Shown: piece after piece, positions 53,218 to 60,777 of the stretch
Numbering within the stretch: position 1 is the first letter of the stretch
Layout of the letters: every line of letters starts with the position of its first letter
Assembly (NCBI RefSeq): GCF_004519515.1
Contig: NZ_CP038145.1
Location: forward strand, 2,187,646-2,251,645
Direction: 5' to 3'
Length of the DNA stretch: 64,000 nucleotides
From: Actinobacillus indolicus
GTDB taxonomy: Bacteria; Pseudomonadota; Gammaproteobacteria; Enterobacterales; Pasteurellaceae
Program-made: the position numbers and the translations under genes
Notes under the pieces: model-generated
The model's input: the letters and a program-made list of their open reading frames with translations, nothing else
What the model was told of the DNA's origin: nothing
Database searches by the model: none

Positions 53218-53920
53218 TAGATTAGCACTTATGCTATACTACAAACATGAAGATAACTCGTTGTAAATTAAGTAAAAAAGTTCAAATAAAACTGCTTGAA
53301 TTTTTTGTTGCACAAGTTACTGCTAGAACAGCAAGTGATTTGCTTGGCATTCAGCACAATTCAGCAGCTTTATTTTACCGCAAAATCAGACTTGTGATAG
53401 AATATAATCTCAACCTTGAAGCTCACACTTTGTTTGATGGCGAAGTAGAGCTTGATGAAAGCTACTTCGGTGGCATTCGCAAAGGCAAGCGAGGTCGTGG
53501 AGCTGGTGGCAAAACAGCTGTATTTGGTCTTTTGAAGCGTAATGGCAAGGTTTATACTGTTGTTGTAAAAGATACCAAGCAAAGTACCTTAATGCCTATC
53601 ATCTCAAGCAAAATCAAGCCAGATAGCATCGTTTACACAGATGGTTACAGAAGCTATAATGCTCTTGATGTGAGTGAGTTTAAACACTTTCGCATCAATC
53701 ATTCCAAAGAGTTTGTCAAAGATCACAACCACATCAATGGCATTGAAAATTTCTGGTCTCAAGCCAAACGAGTACTTAGAAAATACAATGGCATTGACAA
53801 GAAAAACTTCCATCTTTTTATCAAAGAATGTGAGTTTAGATTTAACTACAGCACACCATCTAATCAGCTTAAAATATTGAGAAAATGGTGTGGGATTTAG
53901 ACCTTATCTACTACAGCCCC
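53208..53920 (+). mobile_element. IS1595-family insertion sequence, copy 2 (IS1016-like)
   Basis: 713 bp with inverted ends GGGGCTGTAGTAGATTAG and its partner CTTATCTACTACAGCCCC (17 of 18 match) and perfect 8-bp target duplications TTAAATTT (53200-53207, 53921-53928). Inserted in the last codons of gppA. Same family as 16486-17205 but with different inner end sequence, so a separate IS type, not a duplicate. Confidence 0.93.
53247..53900 (+). CDS. IS1595-family transposase (ISXO2-like DDE domain)
   Basis: 217 residues, intact. Helix-turn-helix region VTARTASDLLGIQHNSAALF, catalytic residues probably Asp70 (ELDESYFGG), Asp132 (VYTDGYRSY) and Glu167 (NGIENFW). The core is nearly the same as that of the transposase at 16538 but the N- and C-termini are well diverged. 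Confidence 0.93.
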   Translation: MKITRCKLSKKVQIKLLEFFVAQVTARTASDLLGIQHNSAALFYRKIRLVIEYNLNLEAHTLFDGEVELDESYFGGIRKGKRGRGAGGKTAVFGLLKRNGKVYTVVVKDTKQSTLMPIISSKIKPDSIVYTDGYRSYNALDVSEFKHFRINHSKEFVKDHNHINGIENFWSQAKRVLRKYNGIDKKNFHLFIKECEFRFNYSTPSNQLKILRKWCGI

Positions 53921-54008
53921 TTAAATTTAGGTATGCATTTTTCCTAGATTATATTCGTCTATAGCTTTTTTAATAAATGATGAAGAATATCAATTAGTGA
54001 AATTTTAA

Positions 54009-54368
54009 ATTTGTGAGATTTATCACGGATTAAAAGCCACACAAGTACCGCCAGATCGAATTTTAGCTCAAAGTGAATATAATCCTGATTATGCAAAAGT
54101 TACTATAGTTAGAGACTCTGGTTTTCAAGGTGGCGGTTGTTATCTTGGGGTGATGTATCGTCAGACATTATTGGCTCGCTTTGACCCAGAAGAAAAAGCA
54201 GATTTTTATATTCCTGAAGGTGAACATAACTTTGCTGTAATCGGAGACCCGTATGGAAGAGGGTTATGTGGTGGTCAGTTTAACCCTGCCGTAGAAAAAC
54301 AAGTTATCAAAAAAGATAAAGATAATATTTTTAGAATTAGTTTAGGACCTTGGCGGAGACCTAGATAA
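54009..54368 (+). pseudogene. Fragment of an unknown exported protein, start lost
   Basis: An open frame with no start at its head: ICEIYHGLKATQVPPDRILA, then RDSGFQGGGCYLGVMYRQTL, GEHNFAVIGDPYGRG and the end LGPWRRPR. Only a GTG at 54150 could start the last 72 residues. In another frame just upstream, NDEEYQLVK seems to belong to the same protein, so a frameshift plus loss of the N-terminus is likely. I do not recognise the family; the layout suggests a small lipoprotein-like protein. It adjoins the IS insertion. Confidence 0.55.
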
Positions 54369-54473
54369 TATATTATTTCTCCTTAAATGTAGGATGCTAT
54401 TCTTTTTAGGTTATCAAAAACGAAACATCATCAAGAAAGGCATTAAGCCATTCTGTAAGTGTTTCGGTTTTAT

Positions 54474-54752
54474 TTAATGATAAATCTCTCTTCGATGCCC
54501 GATTTCTAAGGCGATTATCAGCAATTCGCCATTATCAGTATGGCAAATAATGCGGTAATCACCTACACGATAACGCCACATTCCAGATAAATCGCCAACT
54601 AAACCTTTGCCTCGATCTCGTGGATTTTCTAGCGTAGCTAAGGTTTTAAGATAGCGGATAATTTGTTGAGCCTGTTGAGGATTTTTCTTGGCGAGTTTGG
54701 CTAATTGCTTTTTAGCGGTTTCCGCTAAGATGATGTTCCAAGTTAAGCTCAT
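54474..54752 (-). CDS. RelE/ParE-family toxin
   Basis: 92 residues with the RelE fold signature: NIILAETAKKQLAKLAKKNP, ENPRDRGKGLVGDLSGMWRY and RVGDYRIICHTDNGEL ending GHRREIYH. Arg and His residues near the C-terminus fit mRNA-interferase or gyrase-targeting members. Its start overlaps the antitoxin gene by 41 nt, typical of coupled antitoxin-toxin pairs. Confidence 0.92.
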   Translation of the reverse strand: MSLTWNIILAETAKKQLAKLAKKNPQQAQQIIRYLKTLATLENPRDRGKGLVGDLSGMWRYRVGDYRIICHTDNGELLIIALEIGHRREIYH

Positions 54753-54957
54753 TCTCGACTTCCTCTAATGAATAGGTTTTTTCTTTACCTGAACGGACAC
54801 GCTCAAGAACCGCATTAGCTAAGAGTAAATCTTCTAAATCCTCCAAATAGGCTTCTAATGCCTCTTTGACATAAAAAGATTTTGCTCGTCCTGTTTGGAC
54901 GGATAGATGATCTAAGCGTTGTTGTAATTCGTCTGGTAATCTTACGGTTAATGCCAT
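54712..54957 (-). CDS. Ribbon-helix-helix antitoxin
   Basis: 81 residues. The N-terminal MALTVRLPDELQQRLDHLSV and TGRAKSFYVKEALEAYL form a MetJ/Arc-type DNA-binding domain; the acidic C-terminus (DLEDLLLANAVLERV) would wrap the toxin. Expected to repress its own promoter in the AT-rich gap upstream. Confidence 0.92.
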   Translation of the reverse strand: MALTVRLPDELQQRLDHLSVQTGRAKSFYVKEALEAYLEDLEDLLLANAVLERVRSGKEKTYSLEEVENELNLEHHLSGNR

Positions 54958-55061
54958 TGTGTTATCCTCTTATATTGAGATGTCGAAATAAGTATAAAGT
55001 GGTAATGCTTGTAATACAAGTAATACTCCAAATATTTTGAATGAAGAATTTGCAAAAAACT

Positions 55062-55095
55062 AACCGCACTTTCGCAAGATCGTGCGGTTTTTTTA
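55062..55095 (+). terminator. Hairpin before the phage remnant
   Basis: Stem AACCGCAC/GTGCGGTT with a 12-nt loop, then TTTTTTT. The left arm holds ACCGCACTT, the reverse of the H. influenzae-type uptake core, which is otherwise not favoured in this genome. Confidence 0.7.
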
Positions 55096-55116
55096 TATCA
55101 ATAAAAAGGAAATCTT

Positions 55117-55518
55117 ATGACTTTACATGAAACTTTATTATCCCAAACCGCAAAATTGCATCCGATTGAGATCAAAGGCACGACTTACTATATACGTGAT
55201 TTAACCGTTGGGGATATGAACAACCATCTTTACGGTATCAACGTATGGCTGAAAAAACAAGCTGAAATCGAAGGCTATGAATTGCCTGCGGAAGAGGATG
55301 AAAACTTTGCGACAGCTTTAAGCGAGTTCGGAGCAAAATACCGCTTACCGCAATCAATTGCAGTACGTCTGTGTGATGAGAATGGTGAATTGCTATTTGA
55401 CCCATTTAATGCCGATGATTTAAATGCGATTGCAAAATTAGATAACCAAATCTTAATTGATTTCAACAATGGCTTAGGTGATCCAAAAAACTCACCGACC
55501 GCCGACGCTTCCAGCTAA
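55117..55518 (+). CDS. Phage tail assembly chaperone (gpG-like)
   Basis: 133 residues: MTLHETLLSQTAKLHPIEIK, TYYIRDLTVGDMNNHLYG and RLPQSIAVRLCDENGELLFD, the pattern of minor tail chaperones in lambda-like tail modules. Near its end lies the slippery heptamer A AAA AAC in phase (55485-55491); slipping back one base leads into the gpT frame, so a G-T fusion would be made as in lambda. Cargo-less remnant now: the capsid genes are missing. Confidence 0.75.
   Translation: MTLHETLLSQTAKLHPIEIKGTTYYIRDLTVGDMNNHLYGINVWLKKQAEIEGYELPAEEDENFATALSEFGAKYRLPQSIAVRLCDENGELLFDPFNADDLNAIAKLDNQILIDFNNGLGDPKNSPTADASS
55485..55491 (+). other. Programmed -1 frameshift site (A AAA AAC)
   Basis: Codons CCA AAA AAC in the gpG frame give the ideal X XXY YYZ heptamer. 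The -1 frame is open from here to TAG at 55731 and reads KLTDRRRFQLNLSLALGKTL, the normal opening of a tail chaperone T region. Confidence 0.75.
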
Positions 55519-55733
55519 ATTTATCGCTAGCGTTAGGCAAAACCCTTGCTGAAATTGAAGCAATGCCCGAAAGACACTTGGCGGAGTATGAATTATTTTA
55601 CCAAGAGCAACCTTTCGGGCTTTGGCGGGAAGACTACCGCACAGCCCAAATATCGCATTTACTAGCGATGATCAACCGAGATCCCAAAGGCGAGAGCCCG
55701 AAATTATCGGATTTTATGCCTTTTTATCAATAG
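55491..55733 (+). CDS. gpT-like extension of the tail chaperone (read by -1 frameshift)
   Basis: 80 residues in the -1 frame without its own start: RRFQLNLSLALGKTLAEIEA, MPERHLAEYELFYQ, PFGLWREDYRTAQISHLL, ending DFMPFYQ at TAG. Across the TAG the frame goes on for 18 codons (AEETEDDDGGVATYLASR) to TAA at 55788, so the natural end may have been lost through a CAG to TAG change. Known role of G-GT: chaperoning the tape measure protein. Confidence 0.7.
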   Translation, partial: LTDRRRFQLNLSLALGKTLAEIEAMPERHLAEYELFYQEQPFGLWREDYRTAQISHLLAMINRDPKGESPKLSDFMPFYQ

Positions 55734-55797
55734 GCAGAAGAAACGGAAGACGATGATGGCGGTGTAGCGACGTATTTGGCGAGTAGGTAAAAACAAC

Positions 55798-55830
55798 GAA
55801 CCCCTGACTATTGGCGTAGTACAGGGGTTC
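55798..55830. repeat. Hairpin in the phage remnant
   Basis: GAACCCCTG/CAGGGGTTC, 9-bp stem with a 15-nt loop; no T-run follows. Between the T region and the small membrane gene. Confidence 0.6.
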
Positions 55831-55929
55831 AAATTATGGACATGACACTATAAAACGGTTAATTACGTTAGGTTACGAACGATGAATATTCTAAAATCAA
55901 ATCTTGAACTAATCAAGGAGATATTACAA

Positions 55930-56037
55930 ATGAGTAAAACTTTATCAAACTGGCGATTTATTGCAATTCTGATCACAATTTTATTATCTTTTGCAGTATG
56001 GAAATCCCCCGAAATTTTAGCAGTGCTATTGCAATAA
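55930..56037 (+). CDS. 35-residue single-span membrane peptide
   Basis: ATG preceded by AAGGAG at 9 nt. MSKTLSNWRFIAILITILLS followed by FAVWKSPEILAVLLQ: a short basic N-terminus and one hydrophobic helix. An in-frame ATG 16 codons upstream is possible. Position between phage T and tape measure genes suggests a phage accessory peptide. Confidence 0.5.
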   Translation: MSKTLSNWRFIAILITILLSFAVWKSPEILAVLLQ

Positions 56038-56108
56038 ATTTTTACAAAAAAAACTTGAAAATGACCGCTTGTTGACTTATGTTCTAGGTGTAAGTTAGGG
56101 GAGGAAAT

Positions 56109-56357
56109 ATGGGAATTAGAGATATATTTGAATCATTTGGATGGCTTTTTAGAACATTCTTTTCTTTAGTCGTTGTTGTTTTTGTGTTACCAGTCATTAT
56201 CATTGCCTGGATAATATTTGCAACATCATTAAATACACCTGATTTCCCTTGGGCTACAATTGTTGGTTCTGCGCCTTTCTTCTTGTTGCTAGGAGCTTAC
56301 TATCTTGAGCAGTATAAAATAAACCGCCATTTAAAACGTAATAAAAAACAGCATTAA
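56109..56357 (+). CDS. Small membrane protein, two spans
   Basis: 82 residues with RBS GGGGAGG. An amphipathic start (MGIRDIFESFGWLFRTFF) leads into a strongly hydrophobic span (LVVVVFVLPVIIIAWIIFA); the second is TIVGSAPFFLLLGAYYL, then a basic tail RHLKRNKKQH. Not recognised. It lies inside the phage remnant, between chaperone and tape measure pieces. Confidence 0.55.
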   Translation: MGIRDIFESFGWLFRTFFSLVVVVFVLPVIIIAWIIFATSLNTPDFPWATIVGSAPFFLLLGAYYLEQYKINRHLKRNKKQH

Positions 56358-56435
56358 GATAGTAGATATGATTATTTAATTAGGTTTTATAGATTTATAA
56401 GCCACCTTTAAGGGTGGCTTTTTTTATGGGAGAAA

Positions 56436-56900
56436 ATGTCACTTGGAAAATTAAATATTATCCTTGATTTAGAAACAGCTAGTTTTGAAAAAGGAATGTC
56501 TAAATCAGAGCAGAGAACCAGCCAATTTTCACGTACTTTCCAAGTGGATATGGATAAATCGTTAAATTCAGCCAAGCAGTTCGCACAACGTACAACAGAA
56601 TATTTAGAGAATATTGAAAATGCAGCTAAAAATATCAATAAAAACTCTAACTTTCAGTTTTTTACTACGCTTGGTGTATATGCTCAAGCGGCAAGTGGAA
56701 ATATTATTAAATATGCAGATAGTTATACTGAACTTGGTAATAGAATTCGTTTGGTAACTAAGAGTAATGAAGAATCTGCTAAAGCTAATGCTGCAGTCTT
56801 TGATATATCACTTAAAACAAATCAAGCTATATCATCAACATCACACATTTATCAACGATTTTACGATTACATGAAAGAGAAGGGGATGATTCAGGTTTAA
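56436..56900 (+). pseudogene. Truncated phage tail tape measure protein
   Basis: The 154 residues match the start of lambda-type tape measure proteins: LDLETASFEKGMSKSEQRTS, then AKQFAQRTTEYLENIENAAK and the characteristic AVFDISLKTNQAISSTSHIY before YQRF. The usual protein is several times longer; here a stop arrives right after YDYMKEKGMIQV and no tail genes follow. So the prophage ends by deletion at this point. Confidence 0.75.
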
Positions 56901-56914
56901 AAATGAGAGTGGGT

Positions 56915-56941
56915 AGCCTCCGAGTTGGAGGCTTATTTTTT
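56915..56941 (+). terminator. Terminator after the phage remnant
   Basis: Stem AGCCTCC/GGAGGCT with a 5-nt loop followed by TATTTTTT. Confidence 0.85.
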
Positions 56942-56967
56942 GTTCACTTAACTCTGTCACGCTGGTA

Positions 56968-57050
56968 AAAAACGTTCCGAAACTATTTGTAATTATTTGA
57001 TAAAAAACGAAGTTTTTTTGCAAAAATCGACATTATTTCGGAACGTTTTT
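56968..57050. repeat. Widely spaced 15-bp inverted repeat
   Basis: AAAAACGTTCCGAAA (56968-56982) and TTTCGGAACGTTTTT (57036-57050) are perfect complements separated by 53 nt of AT-rich DNA. No ORF lies between. The gene-free stretch 56942-57224 otherwise holds only short direct repeats and the nan promoter region. Confidence 0.75.
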
Positions 57051-57142
57051 AGGGGTTGAAACCTTATCGAATAAGGAAAAGTTTGATCTAGTTCTCATTT
57101 TTATCTTTTCTATCTTGTTATTACAAAAAGAAAAGCGTACTC

Positions 57143-57182
57143 TATGGAGTATATTTTCTTTTATTTGTTTTTTTATGGAGTA
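57143..57182 (+). promoter_or_regulatory. Direct repeats upstream of nanQ
   Basis: TATGGAGTA occurs at 57143-57151 and 57174-57182, 31 bp apart (about three helical turns), 43 bp before the nanQ start. The first copy is also half of the small palindrome TACTCTATGGAGTA. A candidate operator for the RpiR-type regulator encoded in the same operon; not matched to a published motif. Confidence 0.35.
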
Positions 57183-57224
57183 GCTCTTTCATTTGAAGTG
57201 TAGTGAAACATATTGGAGGTTTAT

Positions 57225-57695
57225 ATGTTACTAGGCGATTTATCACGCAATGATTATGCAAAATCACTTCCCCCTGTTTTTGCGAGATTATGTGCAAAGC
57301 TAAAAGCTCTTGATTTAGTTAATCTACCTCTTGGTTGGCAAGATCTTGAAGAAGGTGTTCGAATGAATGTCATGGAGTTTGAAACCACCTCTTCTGAAGG
57401 AAAAAAAGCAGAGTTGCATCGTAAATTTATTGATATCCAATTATTAATTTCAGGTGAAGAAGCGATTGAGTATAGCCTAGCCTATCCAAATCTTGAACTT
57501 TATGATGACTATCGTGATGAAGACGACTATCAACTGACTCCAACCCTTGAACATAAAAATGTGGTGATTTTAAAACCAAATATGTTTGCAATTTTCTTAC
57601 CAAATGAGCCTCATACACCAGGTAATTCAGTAACGGAGAATAAATTATTGAAAAAACTCGTCGTGAAAGTTCCTGTGGAGATGCTAGGAGACTAA
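57225..57695 (+). CDS. nanQ: YhcH/NanQ-family sialic acid anomerase
   Basis: 156 residues from the ATG 6 nt after GGAGG. Cupin-like YhcH family: MLLGDLSRNDYAKSLPPVFA, HRKFIDIQLLISGEEAIEYS, LKPNMFAIFLPNEPHTPGNS with the metal-binding His/Glu pattern. Speeds anomer interconversion of N-acetylneuraminate before lysis by NanA. First gene of nanQ-siaR-nanA, 1 nt before the regulator gene. Confidence 0.88.
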   Translation: MLLGDLSRNDYAKSLPPVFARLCAKLKALDLVNLPLGWQDLEEGVRMNVMEFETTSSEGKKAELHRKFIDIQLLISGEEAIEYSLAYPNLELYDDYRDEDDYQLTPTLEHKNVVILKPNMFAIFLPNEPHTPGNSVTENKLLKKLVVKVPVEMLGD

Positions 57696-57696
57696 T

Positions 57697-58563
57697 ATGT
57701 CAGCGAGAGGCAAAATTCTTGATACGATAGGAGCATTACAAAATAGCTTAACTAAAACGGAAAAGAAAATTGCAAGTGCTATTTTGTCTCAACCAGATTT
57801 GCTCAATCAATGTTCACTTTCTGAAGTGGCATCACAACTTGATGTCGGAGAGGCAACATTTATTCGTTTCTGTCGAACCTTAGGATTTAAAGGTTATACA
57901 GATTTTAAATTAGATCTTGCGATTGAATTAGCAACGCAAGAGAAAGAGAGTAGTACATTACTTGATACGGATGTATCAGAAACCGATACACCAAAAGAAA
58001 TTGCAAGTAAGTTGCAAAATACGTTAAGTAATGTCATAGCCGAAACAGTCAATCTGCTTAATTATGATGAACTAGAAAAGGTTGTTCAAGAATTAAGACA
58101 GGCTCAGCGTATTTTTTTATTTGGTGTCGGGTCATCTGGGCTTACCGCAGAGGATGCACAACATAAATTTATGCGGATTGGATTGCAAACGGCGGCGGTG
58201 GCAAATAATCACTTTATGTATATGCAAGCGGCTTTGCTTAAAAAAGGAGATGTTGTTATTGGAATTAGCCATTCAGGTTATTCTGAAGAAACAACAAAAG
58301 CATTACGTATTGCACGAGATAATGGAGCCGTCACCGTTGCCATCACACATAATTTGAGATCGCCAATTACTGAAGTTTCAGATTATGTTTTAATTAATGG
58401 GAATCGCCAAGGACATATGCAGGGCGACTCTATTGGTACAAAGATGACTCAGCTATTTGTACTTGATTTAATCTATGCGTTACTTGTTAAAGCTGAACCA
58501 GAAAAAGCGATTCAGCAGAAACAAAAAACACTCAATGTGATTTTAGAGCAACGGATAAAATAG
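57697..58563 (+). CDS. siaR: RpiR-family regulator of sialic acid catabolism (SiaR-like)
   Basis: 288 residues: N-terminal HTH_6 domain (KTEKKIASAILSQPDLLNQC, DVGEATFIRFCRTLGFKGYT) and C-terminal SIS domain (RIFLFGVGSSGLTAEDAQHK, VVIGISHSGYSEETTKALRI). In H. influenzae the SIS-domain SiaR senses glucosamine-6-phosphate and works with CRP. Adjacent nanQ and nanA support the same role. Confidence 0.9.
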   Translation: MSARGKILDTIGALQNSLTKTEKKIASAILSQPDLLNQCSLSEVASQLDVGEATFIRFCRTLGFKGYTDFKLDLAIELATQEKESSTLLDTDVSETDTPKEIASKLQNTLSNVIAETVNLLNYDELEKVVQELRQAQRIFLFGVGSSGLTAEDAQHKFMRIGLQTAAVANNHFMYMQAALLKKGDVVIGISHSGYSEETTKALRIARDNGAVTVAITHNLRSPITEVSDYVLINGNRQGHMQGDSIGTKMTQLFVLDLIYALLVKAEPEKAIQQKQKTLNVILEQRIK

Positions 58564-58634
58564 CTTACAAGCGGTCGGTTTATTCTGTTTTTTTACAAAT
58601 TCTTCTTCATGTTTACTTACTAAAGGATGACAAA

Positions 58635-59516
58635 ATGAAAAATTTAAAAGGTATCTTCAGTGCATTATTAGTTTCTTTTAATGCGGACGGCACAATCAAC
58701 GAAAAAGGTTTACGCCAAATTATCCGCCACAATATCGACAAAATGAAAGTCGATGGCTTGTATGTGGGCGGTTCAACCGGTGAAAACTTTATGCTTTCAA
58801 CGGAAGAGAAAAAAGAGATCTTCCGTATCGCAAAAGATGAAGCGAAAGATGACATTGCATTAATCGCTCAAGTTGGTAGCGTTAACTTAAAAGAAGCAGT
58901 AGAACTTGGTAAATATGCAACTGAATTAGGCTATGATAGCTTATCTGCGGTAACACCGTTCTACTACAAATTCAGCTTCCCAGAAATCAAAAACTTCTAT
59001 GAAACGATTATTCGTGAAACAGGCAACAAAATGATCGTTTACTCTATCCCATTCTTGACAGGGGTAAACATCGGCGTTTCACAATTTGCAGAACTGTTCC
59101 AAAATGAAAAAATCATTGGTGTGAAATTCACCGCAGGCGATTTCTATCTATTAGAACGTTTACGCAAAGCATTCCCGAACCACTTAATCTATGCGGGTTT
59201 TGACGAGATGATGTTACCTGCAACGGTATTAGGCGTAGATGGTGCAATCGGTAGTACCTTCAACGTCAACGGTATCCGCGCTCGTCAAATTTTTGAATTA
59301 GCACAACAAGGCAAAGTCAAAGAAGCGCTTGAAATTCAAAATGTGACTAACGACTTAATCGAAGGCATTTTGGGTAACGGTTTATATCAAACCATCAAAG
59401 GTTTATTGGAAGAAGAAGGTGTACAAGCAGGTTACTGCCGTGAACCAATGACTAAAGAGTTGAACGCTCAACAAAAAGCAGTTGTGAAAGAATTAAAAGC
59501 GAAATATCTTTCTTAA
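58635..59516 (+). CDS. nanA: N-acetylneuraminate lyase
   Basis: Cleaves Neu5Ac to ManNAc and pyruvate. 293 residues, TIM barrel of the DapA family. GGSTGENFMLSTEEKKEIFR, the proton-relay Tyr in IVYSIPFLTGVNIG and the Schiff-base Lys in IIGVKFTAGDFYLLERLR. GC content and codon use are of the highly expressed type, unlike the AT-rich regulator upstream. No transporter or nanEK lies in the window. Confidence 0.97.
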   Translation: MKNLKGIFSALLVSFNADGTINEKGLRQIIRHNIDKMKVDGLYVGGSTGENFMLSTEEKKEIFRIAKDEAKDDIALIAQVGSVNLKEAVELGKYATELGYDSLSAVTPFYYKFSFPEIKNFYETIIRETGNKMIVYSIPFLTGVNIGVSQFAELFQNEKIIGVKFTAGDFYLLERLRKAFPNHLIYAGFDEMMLPATVLGVDGAIGSTFNVNGIRARQIFELAQQGKVKEALEIQNVTNDLIEGILGNGLYQTIKGLLEEEGVQAGYCREPMTKELNAQQKAVVKELKAKYLS

Positions 59517-59533
59517 TTTGAATTAGCATAAGA

Positions 59534-59569
59534 AAAAGGCTGTTGGTTGAACTGACCACAGCCTTTTTA
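59534..59569 (+). terminator. Terminator after nanA
   Basis: AAAAAGGCTGT/ACAGCCTTTTT with an inner TGGT/ACCA pair; T-run at the end. Convergent with purK. Confidence 0.85.
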
Positions 59570-59610
59570 GTTAGTATATTTGCAAATTTTTCACAAAATC
59601 CTACCGCTTG

Positions 59611-60698
59611 TTAAGCTAGTTTTGTAATAGCCCAATCTAACCCCGAATAAAAATCGTCAGTGAGATAAGGTTTGAGTTTTTGTAGATTTTCAACAATGAC
59701 AGCTTTATCTGGGTGGCAAAGGTTAATATGTCCCAATTTTCTGCCTGCTCGAACTTCTTTTCCATACCAATGCAGTTGGCTGAACGGAATGTCTAACCAT
59801 TCATTATGATGTTCGATCCCAATAAGGTTCACCATCACACTCGGAGCGATCGGCTTAAGCTCAGGGGTTGGTAAATCAAGTAATGCTCGCAAATGCAATT
59901 CAAATTGACTGATTGAACAGCCTAATTGTGTCCAATGTCCGCTGTTGTGTACTCGCGGTGCGAGCTCATTGATCAGCAGTTTTTCGCCTACTACAAAACA
60001 TTCCATTGCCATTACACCAACATAATTGAGTTCGTGCATAATCGCAGAAAGCATTTGTTCTGCTTGCTGTTGGAATATTTGTTGATGGGGTAGCGTTACA
60101 TCCATTACACTGTAACGTAAAATGCCGTTTTGTTGTAAATTGTGGGTCACAGGGTAGAAGCGAGTTTCGCCATTACGGAACCTTGCGCCCACTAAGGAAA
60201 CTTCGCCGTCAAAGGGAATAAATTTTTCTGCAATCACTTCACCAAATAAGTCGGGGTAATTTGCTCGAGATTTTCTTGAGTGACAATCCACTGCCCACGC
60301 CCGTCATAGCCCCCTGTACGACGTTTCACTACCACTTTTTCACCAATGTTTTCAAAGACTTGTTGCCATTGTTCTGGCGAACTTAATAACTGCCAAGGCG
60401 ATGTAGAGAGATTAAGCTGATCGAGTAGTGATTTTTGGGTAAAACGGTCGGCAAGTTGTCCGAAAACGGAAAGATTGACAAAATTTTTATGGTTGCTTAA
60501 TAAATTTGTTAAAGGAGTTTCTGCCCAACGCTCAATTTCAGCGGTAATTAAACTGTTTTCGGCGAGATCGAATACTGGATCGTCAAAGGCTAACGGCTGG
60601 ACTTCAACATCCAACGGCATACCCGCATAACGTAACATTCTGCCAAGTTGCCCGTTACCAAGAACATAAATAGGAGGGTAGAGTGTGCTTTTTTGCAT
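59611..60698 (-). CDS. purK: 5-(carboxyamino)imidazole ribonucleotide synthase, one frameshift
   Basis: ATP-grasp enzyme making N5-CAIR for PurE. The true start is MQKSTLYPPIYVLGNGQLGR at 60698, with GAGG six nt upstream. The frame runs to QENLEQITP, then a missing base in the run GGGG (plus strand 60253-60256) shifts it; adding one G restores PDLFGEVIAEKFIPFDGEVS and the rest, ending WAITKLA. ATP-grasp motifs VVVKRRTGGYDGRGQW and INELAPRVHNSGHWT are present. Total about 362 residues, normal for PurK. Confidence 0.9.
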
Positions 60699-60707
60699 AG
60701 TTACCTC

Positions 60708-60776
60708 GTAGGTCGGGCATTTATGCCCGACAATAATTACCAAATATAAGAAGTCGGGCATAAATGCCCGACCTAC
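60708..60776. repeat. REP-like double hairpin, copy B
   Basis: Two near-perfect palindromes, GTCGGGCATTTATGCCCGAC (60712-60731) and GTCGGGCATAAATGCCCGAC (60753-60772), bracketed by GTAG at left and CTAC at right. Lies between ansA and purK, in the purK leader. Overall plan like 48523-48586. Confidence 0.8.
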
Positions 60777-60777
60777 A

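Noticed and set aside
56041..56108. Phage attachment site near the uptake signal
   Set aside because: No matching direct repeat was found on the other side of the remnant.
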